NCBI GenBank assembly: GCA_018649885.1
Contig: JABIHA010000068.1
Span: forward strand, 45,369 to 109,368
Reading direction: 5' to 3'
DNA from: Bacteriovoracaceae bacterium
GTDB lineage: Bacteria > Bdellovibrionota > Bacteriovoracia > Bacteriovoracales > Bacteriovoracaceae
Length of the DNA: 64,000 nucleotides
Position 1 is the stretch's first letter, and each line of letters starts with the position of its first letter. The notes under the pieces were generated by a model. The model saw only the letters and a program-made list of their open reading frames with translations. It did not search any database and was not told the origin of the DNA. The position numbers and the translations under genes were made by a program. Below are positions 26,435-35,592 of this stretch, in pieces.

Positions 26435-27701
26435 ATTTACCTTTTAGTAATTCAAAAGTTTTTTCTTCTCTGATGGCATATTTTAAATTTTTCAAAATAT
26501 TTGGATCACTTGAGTATTGTTCTTTTACTTGCTCAACAGTTAACCCAGCATGAGTACTAATTTCAGCTACTTTATCATCGACGTCTTGCTCACTAACCTC
26601 TAGTGAAAACTCATTTCCAAGTTTATCTAAAATTAAGCCCGATCTAACCTGAAAAATTGCTTTTTGAGTAATATCATCACTCCACTTTGTGAAGTAGTCC
26701 TTAACCATTTGATCAGTAAAGCCTTGCTGTCTTAAATTTTGATCAAAGTCTCTTTGAACAGCTTGTTCTTGTTGTGCAATCATCGCACTAGGAACATCAA
26801 AACTATTATCTTCAACAAATTTATTCAAAATCTCTTGGTGAAGTTTTTCTTTAGTCGCCCTATCTTTTTGAAAAGTAATTTGTTCTTCGTTTTTAGTTTC
26901 AAAATCTTTAACAGACTCAAACCCAAATTCTTTTGCAAGCTCATCCGTTAATTCAGGTGTTTTCTTTTCTTTGATTTCGAGTAGTTCGGTCTCAAAAGTT
27001 ACCTTTGCACTCTTTAATGACTCTTCATGATAATCTTCTGGGAAAGTTAACACTATATCTTTCTTATCCCCAGCTTTCATACCAACCATTCCATCTTCAA
27101 AACCAGGAATAAATTGATTTGATCCAATTTCAAGAAGATGCTCTTCACCTTTCATATTTTCAGGTCTCTCACCATCTTCTTTCACACCTTGAAAGTTACA
27201 AACTGCAGTCAGTCCAACTTCTAAGGCACGGTCTTTATCAGTAACTTCAGTCATTTCTGACTTAGATCCAAGATATCGACCTTTAAGCTCATCGAGGTCA
27301 CTTTGCTGAAATCCAGGGTTGTCCTGAGTAAAGCTGTATCCGCTATAATCTTTTATTTCAAAGCTAGGAAATGTTTCAACTGTAGCCTCAAAGCTAACTT
27401 TTTTATCTTCAAATTTTGTGTTGGCAAACTTTGGATAACCAACAGCTTTGAGATCCTCTTCTTTAATAGCATCAAAAAATTGAGCAGAAATAAATTCATG
27501 AAGGGCTTCATTTTCGACTTGAGGTCCATATAATTTTTGAACAATATTAAGTGGGGCCTTACCTTTTCTAAATCCTTTAAGGCTCACTTCTTTTTGCTTT
27601 TTCTTAAGTGTGGAGTTGATTTCCTCTGAAAGATCTACAGAGTCAAAATTAAATAGAAGTTTCTTGGTACATCCATTAATGGACTCAACAGTATAGCTCA
27701 T
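26409..27701 (-). CDS. tig: Trigger factor, ribosome-associated chaperone
   Basis: 430 residues, the normal length. The ribosome-docking motif GFRKGKAP (about residue 43) is present in the N-terminal domain, the FKBP-like PPIase domain spans about 150-245 (GMVGMKAGDKKDIVLTFP), and the C-terminal helical arms follow. It binds nascent chains at the exit tunnel. No clp genes follow it as they do in many genomes. Confidence 0.96.
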   Translation of the reverse strand: MSYTVESINGCTKKLLFNFDSVDLSEEINSTLKKKQKEVSLKGFRKGKAPLNIVQKLYGPQVENEALHEFISAQFFDAIKEEDLKAVGYPKFANTKFEDKKVSFEATVETFPSFEIKDYSGYSFTQDNPGFQQSDLDELKGRYLGSKSEMTEVTDKDRALEVGLTAVCNFQGVKEDGERPENMKGEEHLLEIGSNQFIPGFEDGMVGMKAGDKKDIVLTFPEDYHEESLKSAKVTFETELLEIKEKKTPELTDELAKEFGFESVKDFETKNEEQITFQKDRATKEKLHQEILNKFVEDNSFDVPSAMIAQQEQAVQRDFDQNLRQQGFTDQMVKDYFTKWSDDITQKAIFQVRSGLILDKLGNEFSLEVSEQDVDDKVAEISTHAGLTVEQVKEQYSSDPNILKNLKYAIREEKTFELLKGKFKVEIKSA

Positions 27702-27730
27702 CTAACTTATCCTTTTTTATATGTATTTTA

Positions 27731-27912
27731 ATACCAACTGCAATAATTAATTACGGGAGATTGGATGTCAGTTTTGCCAAGATTACATTTTTGTGAGGAA
27801 GAAAAACCGCAGGTGTGCCCAAGGGCACATCGAGGATTTTTCGACTGAACAAAAATGTAAGATTGGTGAAAGTGGCATCCAAGATCCTGTAATTAATTTT
27901 TGTAGTTGGTAT
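27731..27912. repeat. 182-bp gapless imperfect palindrome (MITE-like element)
   Basis: The sequence from ATACCAACTGCAATAATTAA at 27731 to its inverted copy ending AGTTGGTAT at 27912 forms two 91-base arms symmetric around 27821/27822 with no gaps. By hand count 69 of 91 positions pair, several others being G-T. The centre is TGTGCCC-AA-GGGCACA. Terminal inverted repeats plus non-coding content resemble a miniature inverted-repeat element; as RNA it would fold into one long hairpin. It fills the space between tig and truA. Confidence 0.8.
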
Positions 27913-27988
27913 AACGTGCATTGGTAGCTCTCAGAGCACAAAAAGTCAATACCATGCGGGGCGCAATCCAGGGTCAATTTCAGTTTTT

Positions 27989-28744
27989 TTAGTATTCGAC
28001 GTGGTTTAGATACAACCCACAAGCAGGTGCAACAGCTGAGAGCTTTTTATCCATTTTTTGACTCAATGCTTTTTCAAGATCAGAAGTAGTGATTTTTTTG
28101 GAGCCAACGGCCAGAACAGCTCCCGCCATAAGCCTCACCATCTGTTTTAAAAAGCCTGAACCTCTTACCTCAATTTTGTAAAATACGACCCCATATGGCT
28201 CAGAGGTGTGCTGAGAAAGGCCCATTTTAAAGATCTCTCTGACAGTTGAATTAACCGGAGTTCCTGTGCAAAAAAAGTTCACAAAATCATGCTTGCCAAT
28301 AAAACACTGACAGGCCTTTTCCATCAATCCGGTGTCCAACTGATAGGATGTATTGTGCATCAAATCTTTTAGAAGGGGGTTCGCTGTCTCAAGATTTGTA
28401 AATAGGTAGTGGTAATCTTTGGAAAGAGCACTGTGAATAGGGTGGAAAGTCTCATCACAGCAATTTGTTTCAAGGATCCTGATATCTGTTGGAAGTAGTG
28501 AGTTTAATGCCTTAGTAAGAGAATTCGGCTCAATTTGAAGTGGTATTTGCATTCTAAATACTTGCCCATTTGCATGAACACCTGCATCAGTTCTCCCAGA
28601 CCCCACTGATTTCACATCATCTGACTTACATATCTGTGTAAGAGCTTTATTAATTTCACCTTGGATTGTTTTTTCACTTTTTTGAATCTGCCAACCACTG
28701 TAGGCAGATCCCTTGTAGCAAACTTTTGCTTTATAGATATTCAT
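27989..28744 (-). CDS. truA: tRNA pseudouridine(38-40) synthase
   Basis: 251 residues. The TruA motif GSGRTDAGVHANGQV (about residues 47-61) holds the catalytic Asp, and GSGFLKQMVRLMAGAVL is the typical C-terminal motif. It modifies uridines 38-40 in the anticodon arm of tRNAs. It is the last gene of the long minus-strand operon, directly abutting the outer-membrane protein gene. Confidence 0.95.
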   Translation of the reverse strand: MNIYKAKVCYKGSAYSGWQIQKSEKTIQGEINKALTQICKSDDVKSVGSGRTDAGVHANGQVFRMQIPLQIEPNSLTKALNSLLPTDIRILETNCCDETFHPIHSALSKDYHYLFTNLETANPLLKDLMHNTSYQLDTGLMEKACQCFIGKHDFVNFFCTGTPVNSTVREIFKMGLSQHTSEPYGVVFYKIEVRGSGFLKQMVRLMAGAVLAVGSKKITTSDLEKALSQKMDKKLSAVAPACGLYLNHVEY

Positions 28745-29749
28745 TTAGAAAAACTCAAATGTCATACCGCCACCAAAACTTGTACCTGAAACACTTGAGC
28801 CAGCTTCTTTAAAATTAGAATAATTTTGATACCTAATTCCAAAAGTTAAATAATTTTTTGTAATATCATAATCAGAAAGCATAAGGTGTCCAAAACGTGA
28901 AAGTACTTTGTTTAAATTAAAGCCCATATTTCCTTCAAAAAAGAATCCTGGACTCATCTGTGTTAGTGATTTTCTCTTATCTGATTTTTCTAGATCAGTT
29001 CTATGCTGAATAATCCCTAAAACTGAAGGACCGGCCATCGCTCCAAATTTAACCCAAGAGTTAAAGTGAACCTCTGCAACTGCTGCTATATCTAATGGAA
29101 TAGTCCATAAGTAAAAGTAAGCATCACTCAACTCTCCACCAGGGAAAACTCCTTTACCACGATTGTATCCAACCCCAGTTCCAAGCCCCCACCCAAGATA
29201 GAGTTTATCTCGATATAAAAAGCGACTATAATTTATTTTTAGTGCAGGTGCTATATCCGAGCGGCTTGTCTCGTAAGCAGATCTTCCTCCTGCCCTAAAA
29301 ATTGTATTAAATCCACCTGCCTTACTTTTATAGGTATAATCATCAGCATAGAACATTAGTGAAAAATTCTTATTTCCAATTTTGGTGGCCTTATCAATAA
29401 TTTCCTTATTACTAACTTTTAGGTAATGGTCTTTATCAGCAAATTCTCCAGGAAGCTTCTGTTCAATGGACTTAACTTCATCCTCGTTCGTAATCTTTGG
29501 AGAAAAATTTCTTTGTTCAGTTCCAACATGCGATTTTGAGTAATAGTCTTCCTTAACCTCTGCTCCATCTAATAGACCTTCCGACTCTTCAACTATAAAA
29601 GCTGAGTCTTCCTCCTTGGAATCAACATCTTTTTCCAATTGATCGATATAATCTTCGGGTAGCTGATCACCTAAATATTGATCAGAAAAACACTGAACTG
29701 GATTAAGAAGAAAAATAAAAAATAAGGTGCATGAAAATAAATTACGCAT
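28745..29749 (-). CDS. Outer-membrane beta-barrel protein
   Basis: About 334 residues with a signal peptide (MRNLFSCTLFFIFLLNPVQCFS), an acidic N-terminal stretch, then beta strands alternating aromatic and small residues and ending in a C-terminal Phe (GGGMTFEFF), the usual barrel signature. ATG 29749 follows GAGGAAGATC and lies 8 bases inside pssA, so it is coupled to it. No enzymatic motif is seen. Function unknown; its position in an envelope-lipid operon suggests co-expression with outer membrane growth. Confidence 0.7.
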   Translation of the reverse strand: MRNLFSCTLFFIFLLNPVQCFSDQYLGDQLPEDYIDQLEKDVDSKEEDSAFIVEESEGLLDGAEVKEDYYSKSHVGTEQRNFSPKITNEDEVKSIEQKLPGEFADKDHYLKVSNKEIIDKATKIGNKNFSLMFYADDYTYKSKAGGFNTIFRAGGRSAYETSRSDIAPALKINYSRFLYRDKLYLGWGLGTGVGYNRGKGVFPGGELSDAYFYLWTIPLDIAAVAEVHFNSWVKFGAMAGPSVLGIIQHRTDLEKSDKRKSLTQMSPGFFFEGNMGFNLNKVLSRFGHLMLSDYDITKNYLTFGIRYQNYSNFKEAGSSVSGTSFGGGMTFEFF

Positions 29750-30485
29750 GATCTTCCTCATTTTTCCAATTAAAGACATCTTGAAATTTCGATTTATGGG
29801 TTAAGTAATAAAGGATTGAGCCGAATACATAAACTGTAATGATAACTGCTATCATTATTTCTTCATATACTAAGATTAAGGCCAGCAAACACATAATAAA
29901 AAACAGGGTTTGCTTTTTATGTTTCTGTACCCAATCAGATTTTTTAAATGAAGGAAAAGGAATATTGGTAACCATTAATATTGCATACAAAAAGATATAC
30001 CCAAGGCCCAAGTAATTGAACTTTAAAATAAATTCAAATTCAACAGATAGTAGTGTCAGCCCAATAATACCAAGAGCTGCTGTGGGTATGGGTAAACCTT
30101 GAAAATAGTTACTATTCACCTTTTCAATATTTGCATTAAACCTAGCAAGCCTTAAAGCTCCACATAACAAGAACAGAAAAGTTAGAACCATTCCAAGTCT
30201 TCCAAATCCTGTCAAAAATCGATAATAAAATAGTAGTGCAGGCGCCATCCCAAACGAGATAAGATCACTCATAGAATCAAACTGTTCGCCAAAAGCACTT
30301 TCAGTTCCAGTAAGCCTTGCAACCCTTCCATCCACCATATCAAAAATGGCACCCAATAAAAGAAAGTAGCTTCCTTTTTGAAACTCTCCTTTCATGGTCA
30401 ACATGATACAAATAAACCCACACGCCATATTCAAGGCAGTAAAGGTATTAGGTAAAAAATATGAAATTCTTTTGCTGTCTGTCAT
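29742..30485 (-). CDS. pssA: CDP-diacylglycerol-serine O-phosphatidyltransferase
   Basis: 247 residues with about eight hydrophobic segments. The CDP-alcohol phosphotransferase motif DG-x2-AR-x8-G-x3-D-x3-D is complete (DGRVARLTGTESAFGEQFDSMSD region, about residues 48-70). It makes phosphatidylserine from CDP-diacylglycerol and serine in the inner membrane. It follows the decarboxylase-like gene with a one-base overlap, matching the phosphatidylethanolamine pathway. Confidence 0.93.
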   Translation of the reverse strand: MTDSKRISYFLPNTFTALNMACGFICIMLTMKGEFQKGSYFLLLGAIFDMVDGRVARLTGTESAFGEQFDSMSDLISFGMAPALLFYYRFLTGFGRLGMVLTFLFLLCGALRLARFNANIEKVNSNYFQGLPIPTAALGIIGLTLLSVEFEFILKFNYLGLGYIFLYAILMVTNIPFPSFKKSDWVQKHKKQTLFFIMCLLALILVYEEIMIAVIITVYVFGSILYYLTHKSKFQDVFNWKNEEDHA

Positions 30486-31180
30486 TACACTTCTATCCCT
30501 GCTCTAGTTTTTAGGCCCGCTAAAAAAGTCTGCGAATTATCGACACTCGACCCACTTTCTATTATGACATCATATTCTGGCATTAAGTACATCAGAAGCG
30601 TTCCACCCAATGGGAATTGACCGAAATTTGCTCCCATCTTTCCTCTATCTCCCGAACTTACCCACAATCTCGGACTTCCACCCATGTGGCATTTGACCAT
30701 TTGAAGGCCCACGAGATTACCGTTTCTTCCTGTTAGTTTTACCAATATTCCTTTAAATTTAGTCAGCTGTTCACTGGCTGCCTTGAACTCATTATAGCGG
30801 TAAAAAGACTTTCCCTTTGTTTCGATTATTTCAGCGACTTCACAATTAAAGGGTAGGTTGAGCCCAGATTCGACTCCTATAGGTATCCTCATCTGAACTT
30901 CAGTAAGATTGTCTCCAAATATTGGATGATTAACCCCGGCCCTTACTCCTGAAATTTGTCCATTTATGGGTGATAGGAGTGTTACCTCCTCTCTTTTTAA
31001 AAGTTCTTTATAGACTGAGCGGTTCTTCCTAAAAAGGAAAAACATGAGGGCCCATGACAGTAAAACAACAAGTCCGAGTGCTACTGACGCAAATAGCCAG
31101 GTCATCATAACTGAGACGAAGGCCATAAAAAAATAGTCTAAACCTAGATAATTTCGAAACATATCTTTTGAATTTATCAC
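30485..31180 (-). CDS. Phosphatidylserine decarboxylase-like protein with altered cleavage site
   Basis: 231 residues: two N-terminal membrane helices, then SPINGQISGV (about residue 70) and QMRIPIGVESGLNLPFNCEV, like short (archaeal/Agrobacterium-type) Psd enzymes. The region FGQFPLGGTLLMYLMP (about residue 185) aligns with the Psd motif FGxxRFGSRVDVYLP, where the Ser after Gly becomes the pyruvoyl cofactor. Here that Ser is Gly. Either cleavage uses another site (GSS follows at about residue 212) or the protein is inactive as a decarboxylase. Its place next to pssA suggests a Psd role, but I am not sure. Confidence 0.65.
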   Translation of the reverse strand: MINSKDMFRNYLGLDYFFMAFVSVMMTWLFASVALGLVVLLSWALMFFLFRKNRSVYKELLKREEVTLLSPINGQISGVRAGVNHPIFGDNLTEVQMRIPIGVESGLNLPFNCEVAEIIETKGKSFYRYNEFKAASEQLTKFKGILVKLTGRNGNLVGLQMVKCHMGGSPRLWVSSGDRGKMGANFGQFPLGGTLLMYLMPEYDVIIESGSSVDNSQTFLAGLKTRAGIEV

Positions 31181-31219
31181 AAAATTGATGGAAACCTAAG
31201 AGCGCCAAGCGCATGAAAA

Positions 31220-31840
31220 CTAATAAATCAGTGACTTCTTAAAATCTTTGTCTGCTGCTCTGTAGTACAAGATGGGTTTATTTACTGTCTTTTCTACCAA
31301 GGTAGTAAAAAAAGAGCTGCAATCATCATCTAATAGACTATCAATGTCGCAAATCTCATCAGCTTCCAACTCAAACTTCGCACCATGAGTAAAAAGAGGT
31401 GGTCTCCCCCTTTCCACATAAAAAAGTGATAATTCATTTTCAGCACAAATACCGGACACACACTCTCCGCCATCTTTCCAATAAGAGTAGAAAATCTCAC
31501 CCTTGAAGGCCTTCGAAAGCCACATGCCACTATTTGGATGGTAAAACTTTGCAAGATCCATTTGGTGGTAGGAGTATTTTTGTATTCCCTGCCAATCAAG
31601 TAGTTCGGAAATAAGCGTGCTCACTCTTAATCCAGTGTATGATCCGGGACCAGAAACATAAATAACTCCTGAAAGTGAATCTAGTTTACAACTATTTTTT
31701 GTGAGCAATTGATTAATTGTAGTATGAATGGCACTTGCTGATTTTGTTGAGTCCAAGTGCCTTGTCTCAACCCATTTACAGGAGCTATCCAGGAGCCCCA
31801 CAGTGAGTAAATATGTTGAATCAATGAACAAGTAAGACAT
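31220..31840 (-). CDS. tsaB: tRNA threonylcarbamoyladenosine biosynthesis protein TsaB
   Basis: 206 residues. The TsaB/Gcp-like hallmark VSGPGSYTGLRVSTLI (about residues 63-78) is present in the N-terminal half, and the ATPase fold residues of TsaD are absent as expected. TsaB supports TsaD in making t6A37 on ANN-decoding tRNAs. It sits 8 bases downstream of rseP in the operon. The rest of the protein is diverged from textbook TsaB. Confidence 0.85.
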   Translation of the reverse strand: MSYLFIDSTYLLTVGLLDSSCKWVETRHLDSTKSASAIHTTINQLLTKNSCKLDSLSGVIYVSGPGSYTGLRVSTLISELLDWQGIQKYSYHQMDLAKFYHPNSGMWLSKAFKGEIFYSYWKDGGECVSGICAENELSLFYVERGRPPLFTHGAKFELEADEICDIDSLLDDDCSSFFTTLVEKTVNKPILYYRAADKDFKKSLIY

Positions 31841-31848
31841 GAGCTCTT

Positions 31849-33420
31849 TTAAAAGAAAACTCTATATATGTCATTAGCAAAAGCTGCGAAAATTAACAGC
31901 AAAATCATTGAAAGGCCAAATTGCTGAGCTATTTCCATCTTTCTTCTAGACAGCGGGCCTCTATTAAATATCTCTATAAAAATAAAAAAGATGTGCCCAC
32001 CATCGAGTACCGGAATAGGAAAGAGATTAATGACACCTAAATTGACAGAGATCAGGGCCATTAGATTAAAAAAGTAGGATAAACTCACATAGAATGAGTC
32101 AGCAGCAGCTTTTCCAATAGCAATTGGTCCGCCTAAATTTTTCAATGAGGCTGATCCCGTTATTAATTTTTTAAAGCTCGATACGGTTTTTATGATGGAG
32201 TCCCAAGTCCTGCCAAAGGCCAGATAAAAACTCTCGAAAAATCCTTTTGAACCAGAATTAACTAATTTCGGGGGAACATACTTCACTGAGCTGTAAACGC
32301 CCATGGCCTTTACCTTTCTCCCAGCAACTTCTCTTACCTCAGGAGTTAGATCAACATTTTTCAAAACCCCATCGCTATAATAGCTAATATTTATACTCTC
32401 ATGGTCTTTTAGGTCCTGAAGCTTAGTTCTAAGATCAGAAAACCCAAAAAGAGGCTTTCCGCCCATCCCAACGATAATCTCATCTTTTTTCAAATTTGAT
32501 TTTTCAGCTGGAGACTCAGTAACGATGCTTTTAATTTGCAGGTCAGCAGGAAAGAGCTGGTTGTCGAAAAAATATTGATAGAACTGAACGTCAGAAACTT
32601 CTGGCCTGGAAAAATGTAACTCTTTTGCGAAGTTAACAGTAGGAGCATCATCCCCATTCATTTCAGTTACGGGATAAACGAAGAATGACTTCACAGAGCT
32701 TGCTGCCAACTCTTCAATTGAGTTCTCCCAGTTCAGCTCTCCCTTCTTATTAGTCACCACAAAGTAGCGACTGTCTTTACTAACAAAAAGCGGTCTTCGG
32801 AAAACCCTTTCAAGCTCTGAAAATTCTTTAGAAAAAATCTTAAATGGAATTCCTATGGCGAAGAGGTGGCTTCCACCATCTCTTTTGACTGTGATTGATT
32901 TAATTATTTCATCTTCACCCTGCATCGGGAAATCTAAAATTGAATTAACATTTGTACCGTTAACTTTGATTATATGGTCTGCAGTTCTAAATCCTTGTTT
33001 GTGAAAATAAGACTGCTCTGAAATATATCCAAATTTTGCATTGGGAACTTTTTCACCAGTCATAAGTAGAGCAGCAAATAAAAAATAGGTGAAAACAAAA
33101 TTTGCTAAAGGTCCTCCAAACACAATCCAAAATCGTGCCCACTTCCCTTTGTGATTAAAAGCATATTTTTTATCTTCTTCTGAAATCTTTTCTTTTCCGT
33201 AAGGGTCTTCCCCAAACATTTTCACATACCCACCTAGCGGGAAAAGAGAAAAGGCATATTCAGTCTCGCCAATTTTTTTCTTAAAAAGTTTCGGTCCAAA
33301 GCCAAGTGAAAAAACTTCTACCCTTACTCCAAAAAGTCTTGCAAACAGAAAATGCCCTAATTCGTGAAAGAAAATAATGGGACATAAGAAAACAATAAAA
33401 ATAATAAACTTCTCAATCAT
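31849..33420 (-). CDS. rseP: Site-2 intramembrane zinc protease RseP
   Basis: 523 residues, longer than E. coli RseP (about 450). HELGH at residues 19-23 is the zinc-binding motif in helix 1; NLFPIPVLDGGH (about residue 470) supplies the third ligand. One or two PDZ-like domains lie between (around residues 290-370 SPAEKSNLKKDEIIVGMGG). RseP cleaves anti-sigma factors and signal peptide remnants in the membrane, and its gene is commonly next to cdsA, as here. Confidence 0.95.
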   Translation of the reverse strand: MIEKFIIFIVFLCPIIFFHELGHFLFARLFGVRVEVFSLGFGPKLFKKKIGETEYAFSLFPLGGYVKMFGEDPYGKEKISEEDKKYAFNHKGKWARFWIVFGGPLANFVFTYFLFAALLMTGEKVPNAKFGYISEQSYFHKQGFRTADHIIKVNGTNVNSILDFPMQGEDEIIKSITVKRDGGSHLFAIGIPFKIFSKEFSELERVFRRPLFVSKDSRYFVVTNKKGELNWENSIEELAASSVKSFFVYPVTEMNGDDAPTVNFAKELHFSRPEVSDVQFYQYFFDNQLFPADLQIKSIVTESPAEKSNLKKDEIIVGMGGKPLFGFSDLRTKLQDLKDHESINISYYSDGVLKNVDLTPEVREVAGRKVKAMGVYSSVKYVPPKLVNSGSKGFFESFYLAFGRTWDSIIKTVSSFKKLITGSASLKNLGGPIAIGKAAADSFYVSLSYFFNLMALISVNLGVINLFPIPVLDGGHIFFIFIEIFNRGPLSRRKMEIAQQFGLSMILLLIFAAFANDIYRVFF

Positions 33421-33432
33421 GGCGATTCCATT

Positions 33433-34254
33433 TTAGTAATAAAAGTAACTTAACGTGATAGCAAAAAACGGTGAAACGAATAAAATGCTATCTAACCTAT
33501 CATACACGCCACCATGGCCAGGAATCAAAGAAGAACTATCTTTCAAATTAAATTGTCTCTTAAGCTTAGATTGGACTAAATCACCCAGTTGGGAGATCGC
33601 AGCAAGAGCTGCAATAGCGAAGCAAAATGGTACGGTTACTGGCTTAATTAGAAAGTGCCAGGCCGGCGCCGCCAGAAGTGTGGCAAAAAATATTCCACCA
33701 AAAAAACCTTCGATCGTCTTATTGGGACTCACTGTTGGCATTAGCTTGTGCTTGCCAAAATTTTTGCCCACGATCCATGCCCCAGAATCCATTCCTCCGG
33801 TAATTAAAATTAGAACCGCAAAAAGGGATTTAAATTTTTGGTAATGAAATAAGCTACTAAGCCCCATAAAGAAAACTAAGCTAAATAGTCCTGCAAAAAG
33901 AGGAATTTTATCGGACATATACTCGAAAAATGAGCTCTCTTTTTTATCTCTGAGTAGAAAAAATAGTAAGAGAATATCAATAAATAGGGCCAAATTAATC
34001 AAAATACCAGATAGGTCGGGTGCTTTATCCATGAAATTCAGGTAAATATAAGGCGCAGAAAAAGTCGCTTGCGCCAGCACATACTGCACGTGAATTCGTG
34101 GCTTCCTAAAAAAATTAACAAAGAGCTCGTCTACTACTAAGAAACCAAAGATAAAAACTAAGCCTAAGCTCACTTTTTCACCCTGAAGAAGACAGGCAAT
34201 AACTATTGCAACGATAACAATGGCTGAAACAACTCTCTTCACTGTATTAGACAT
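33433..34254 (-). CDS. cdsA: Phosphatidate cytidylyltransferase
   Basis: 273 residues from ATG 34254; the longer upstream frame overlaps uppS out of frame and is rejected. About eight membrane helices, the signature SPNKTIEGFFGG and the C-terminal KDSSSLIPGHGGVYDRLDS, which holds the catalytic Asp pair. CdsA makes CDP-diacylglycerol from phosphatidic acid and CTP, the precursor used by PssA in the same operon. Confidence 0.93.
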   Translation of the reverse strand: MSNTVKRVVSAIVIVAIVIACLLQGEKVSLGLVFIFGFLVVDELFVNFFRKPRIHVQYVLAQATFSAPYIYLNFMDKAPDLSGILINLALFIDILLLFFLLRDKKESSFFEYMSDKIPLFAGLFSLVFFMGLSSLFHYQKFKSLFAVLILITGGMDSGAWIVGKNFGKHKLMPTVSPNKTIEGFFGGIFFATLLAAPAWHFLIKPVTVPFCFAIAALAAISQLGDLVQSKLKRQFNLKDSSSLIPGHGGVYDRLDSILFVSPFFAITLSYFYY

Positions 34255-34261
34255 AAGGCAT

Positions 34262-35020
34262 TTACTCTTGCTTAGTTTGGGAAATGTGATTTTGGTGCTC
34301 TTTGGCCAGCTTTTTAGACAATTCAAAACTGTCAGTTGAGCTAACTGCTCCAAACCTTCTTTCTCGATTGGAAAAACCATTAATAATTTCTTTAAACTCT
34401 TGTGTTGAAAAATCAGGCCACTTGGTTGGCGTAAAAAAAAGCTCTGCATATGCAGTTTGCCAGAGCAAAAAATTAGAAATCCTATGATCTCCACCAGTCC
34501 TGATTAGAAAATCGACATCACCTAAATCTGGATACTCCATGTGAGATGACAGAATCTCTTCTGTTAAAGTTTCACCTGGGTGATCCTGATTAAAGCGATT
34601 AACGGCTTCGACTATTTCTTTTCTGCCTCCATAGTTGAATGCAAAAGTTAGCTTTAGTCCTGTATTAGATTTAGTGTCATTAATAAGTCCCGATATTAAA
34701 GATTTAGTATCCTCAGGAAGATTAGTAATGGATCCTATTATTCTAAATTGAATGCCATTTTTTGTTATGCGCTCTCTTTCTCTAATAACAAATTTTTTCA
34801 GTAGTTTGAAAAGTGTTCTGACTTCAAAACCTGGTCGATTCCAGTTTTCGGTAGAAAATGCAAAGAGTGTTAGACACTCAATCCCAAGGTTTTCAGCTTC
34901 CTCTACAATATCCGGTACTCTAAATGAGCCCCTAGTATGCCCCCAGACTCTTGGACGAAGACGACCTTGGGCCCATCGTCCATTTCCATCCATTATAATT
35001 GCAACATGTCTTGGAGTCAT
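34262..35020 (-). CDS. uppS: Undecaprenyl diphosphate synthase
   Basis: 252 residues. The cis-prenyltransferase signature IIMDGNGRWA holds the catalytic Asp11, FAFSTENWNRP follows at about residue 53, and LIRTGGDHRISNFLLWQTAYAELFF near residue 187. It extends farnesyl diphosphate to the C55 carrier for peptidoglycan and O-antigen assembly. It lies 7 bases after frr. Confidence 0.97.
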   Translation of the reverse strand: MTPRHVAIIMDGNGRWAQGRLRPRVWGHTRGSFRVPDIVEEAENLGIECLTLFAFSTENWNRPGFEVRTLFKLLKKFVIRERERITKNGIQFRIIGSITNLPEDTKSLISGLINDTKSNTGLKLTFAFNYGGRKEIVEAVNRFNQDHPGETLTEEILSSHMEYPDLGDVDFLIRTGGDHRISNFLLWQTAYAELFFTPTKWPDFSTQEFKEIINGFSNRERRFGAVSSTDSFELSKKLAKEHQNHISQTKQE

Positions 35021-35027
35021 AAATACA

Positions 35028-35585
35028 CTAAACTGTTAAAAGCTCATCCTCTTTAAGTTTTACTGTTTCATCTACTCTCTTTATATAGCCATCAGTAAAA
35101 TCTTGAATTTCTTTTTGGAGTTTTTTTGAATCATCCTCAGAGATCGACTTACCTTTTTCAGCTTTTTTTACTTTTTCGTTTTGATCTCTTCTAAGATTTC
35201 TAATTTGAACTTTTGTATCTTCGCCCATTTTTTTCACATGCTTAACAAGATCTTTTCTCTTTTCTTCTGTCAAAGCTGGAAAGGGTATTCTTATAAGATT
35301 CCCATCATTAGAAGGAGTCAAACCAAGGTTTGCCCCCAGGATAGCTTTTTCAATTTCTGAGATTAAATTTTTATCAAAAGGCTGTATTTGTAAAAGTCTT
35401 GCTTCTGGAGTGCTTATTTGTCCAACTTGCTTAACTGGAGTTGGATTTCCATAGTAATCCACACTTACACCATCAAGGACATTTGCAGATGCTCTTCCAG
35501 TTCTAACTTTGGTGAGTTGTTGCCTAAGTCCATTAATTGCACTATCGCTTGAATCATCCATTTCAGATTTAATTTCATCAATCAT
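35028..35585 (-). CDS. frr: Ribosome recycling factor
   Basis: 185 residues, the exact family length. RTGRASANVLDGVSVDYYG near residue 30, RIPFPALTEEKRKDLVK near residue 102 and the C-terminal coiled arm match RRF. It splits post-termination ribosomes with EF-G. It is 7 bases downstream of pyrH. Confidence 0.97.
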   Translation of the reverse strand: MIDEIKSEMDDSSDSAINGLRQQLTKVRTGRASANVLDGVSVDYYGNPTPVKQVGQISTPEARLLQIQPFDKNLISEIEKAILGANLGLTPSNDGNLIRIPFPALTEEKRKDLVKHVKKMGEDTKVQIRNLRRDQNEKVKKAEKGKSISEDDSKKLQKEIQDFTDGYIKRVDETVKLKEDELLTV

Positions 35586-35592
35586 ATCTACC

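Noticed and set aside
27783..28022. Minus-strand frame of 79 codons
   Set aside because: It lies mostly inside the palindrome and overlaps truA; no ribosome site or coding character.
34255..34494. N-terminal extension of cdsA
   Set aside because: The extra 80 codons are an out-of-frame reading of uppS; family length and the first membrane helix fit ATG 34254.
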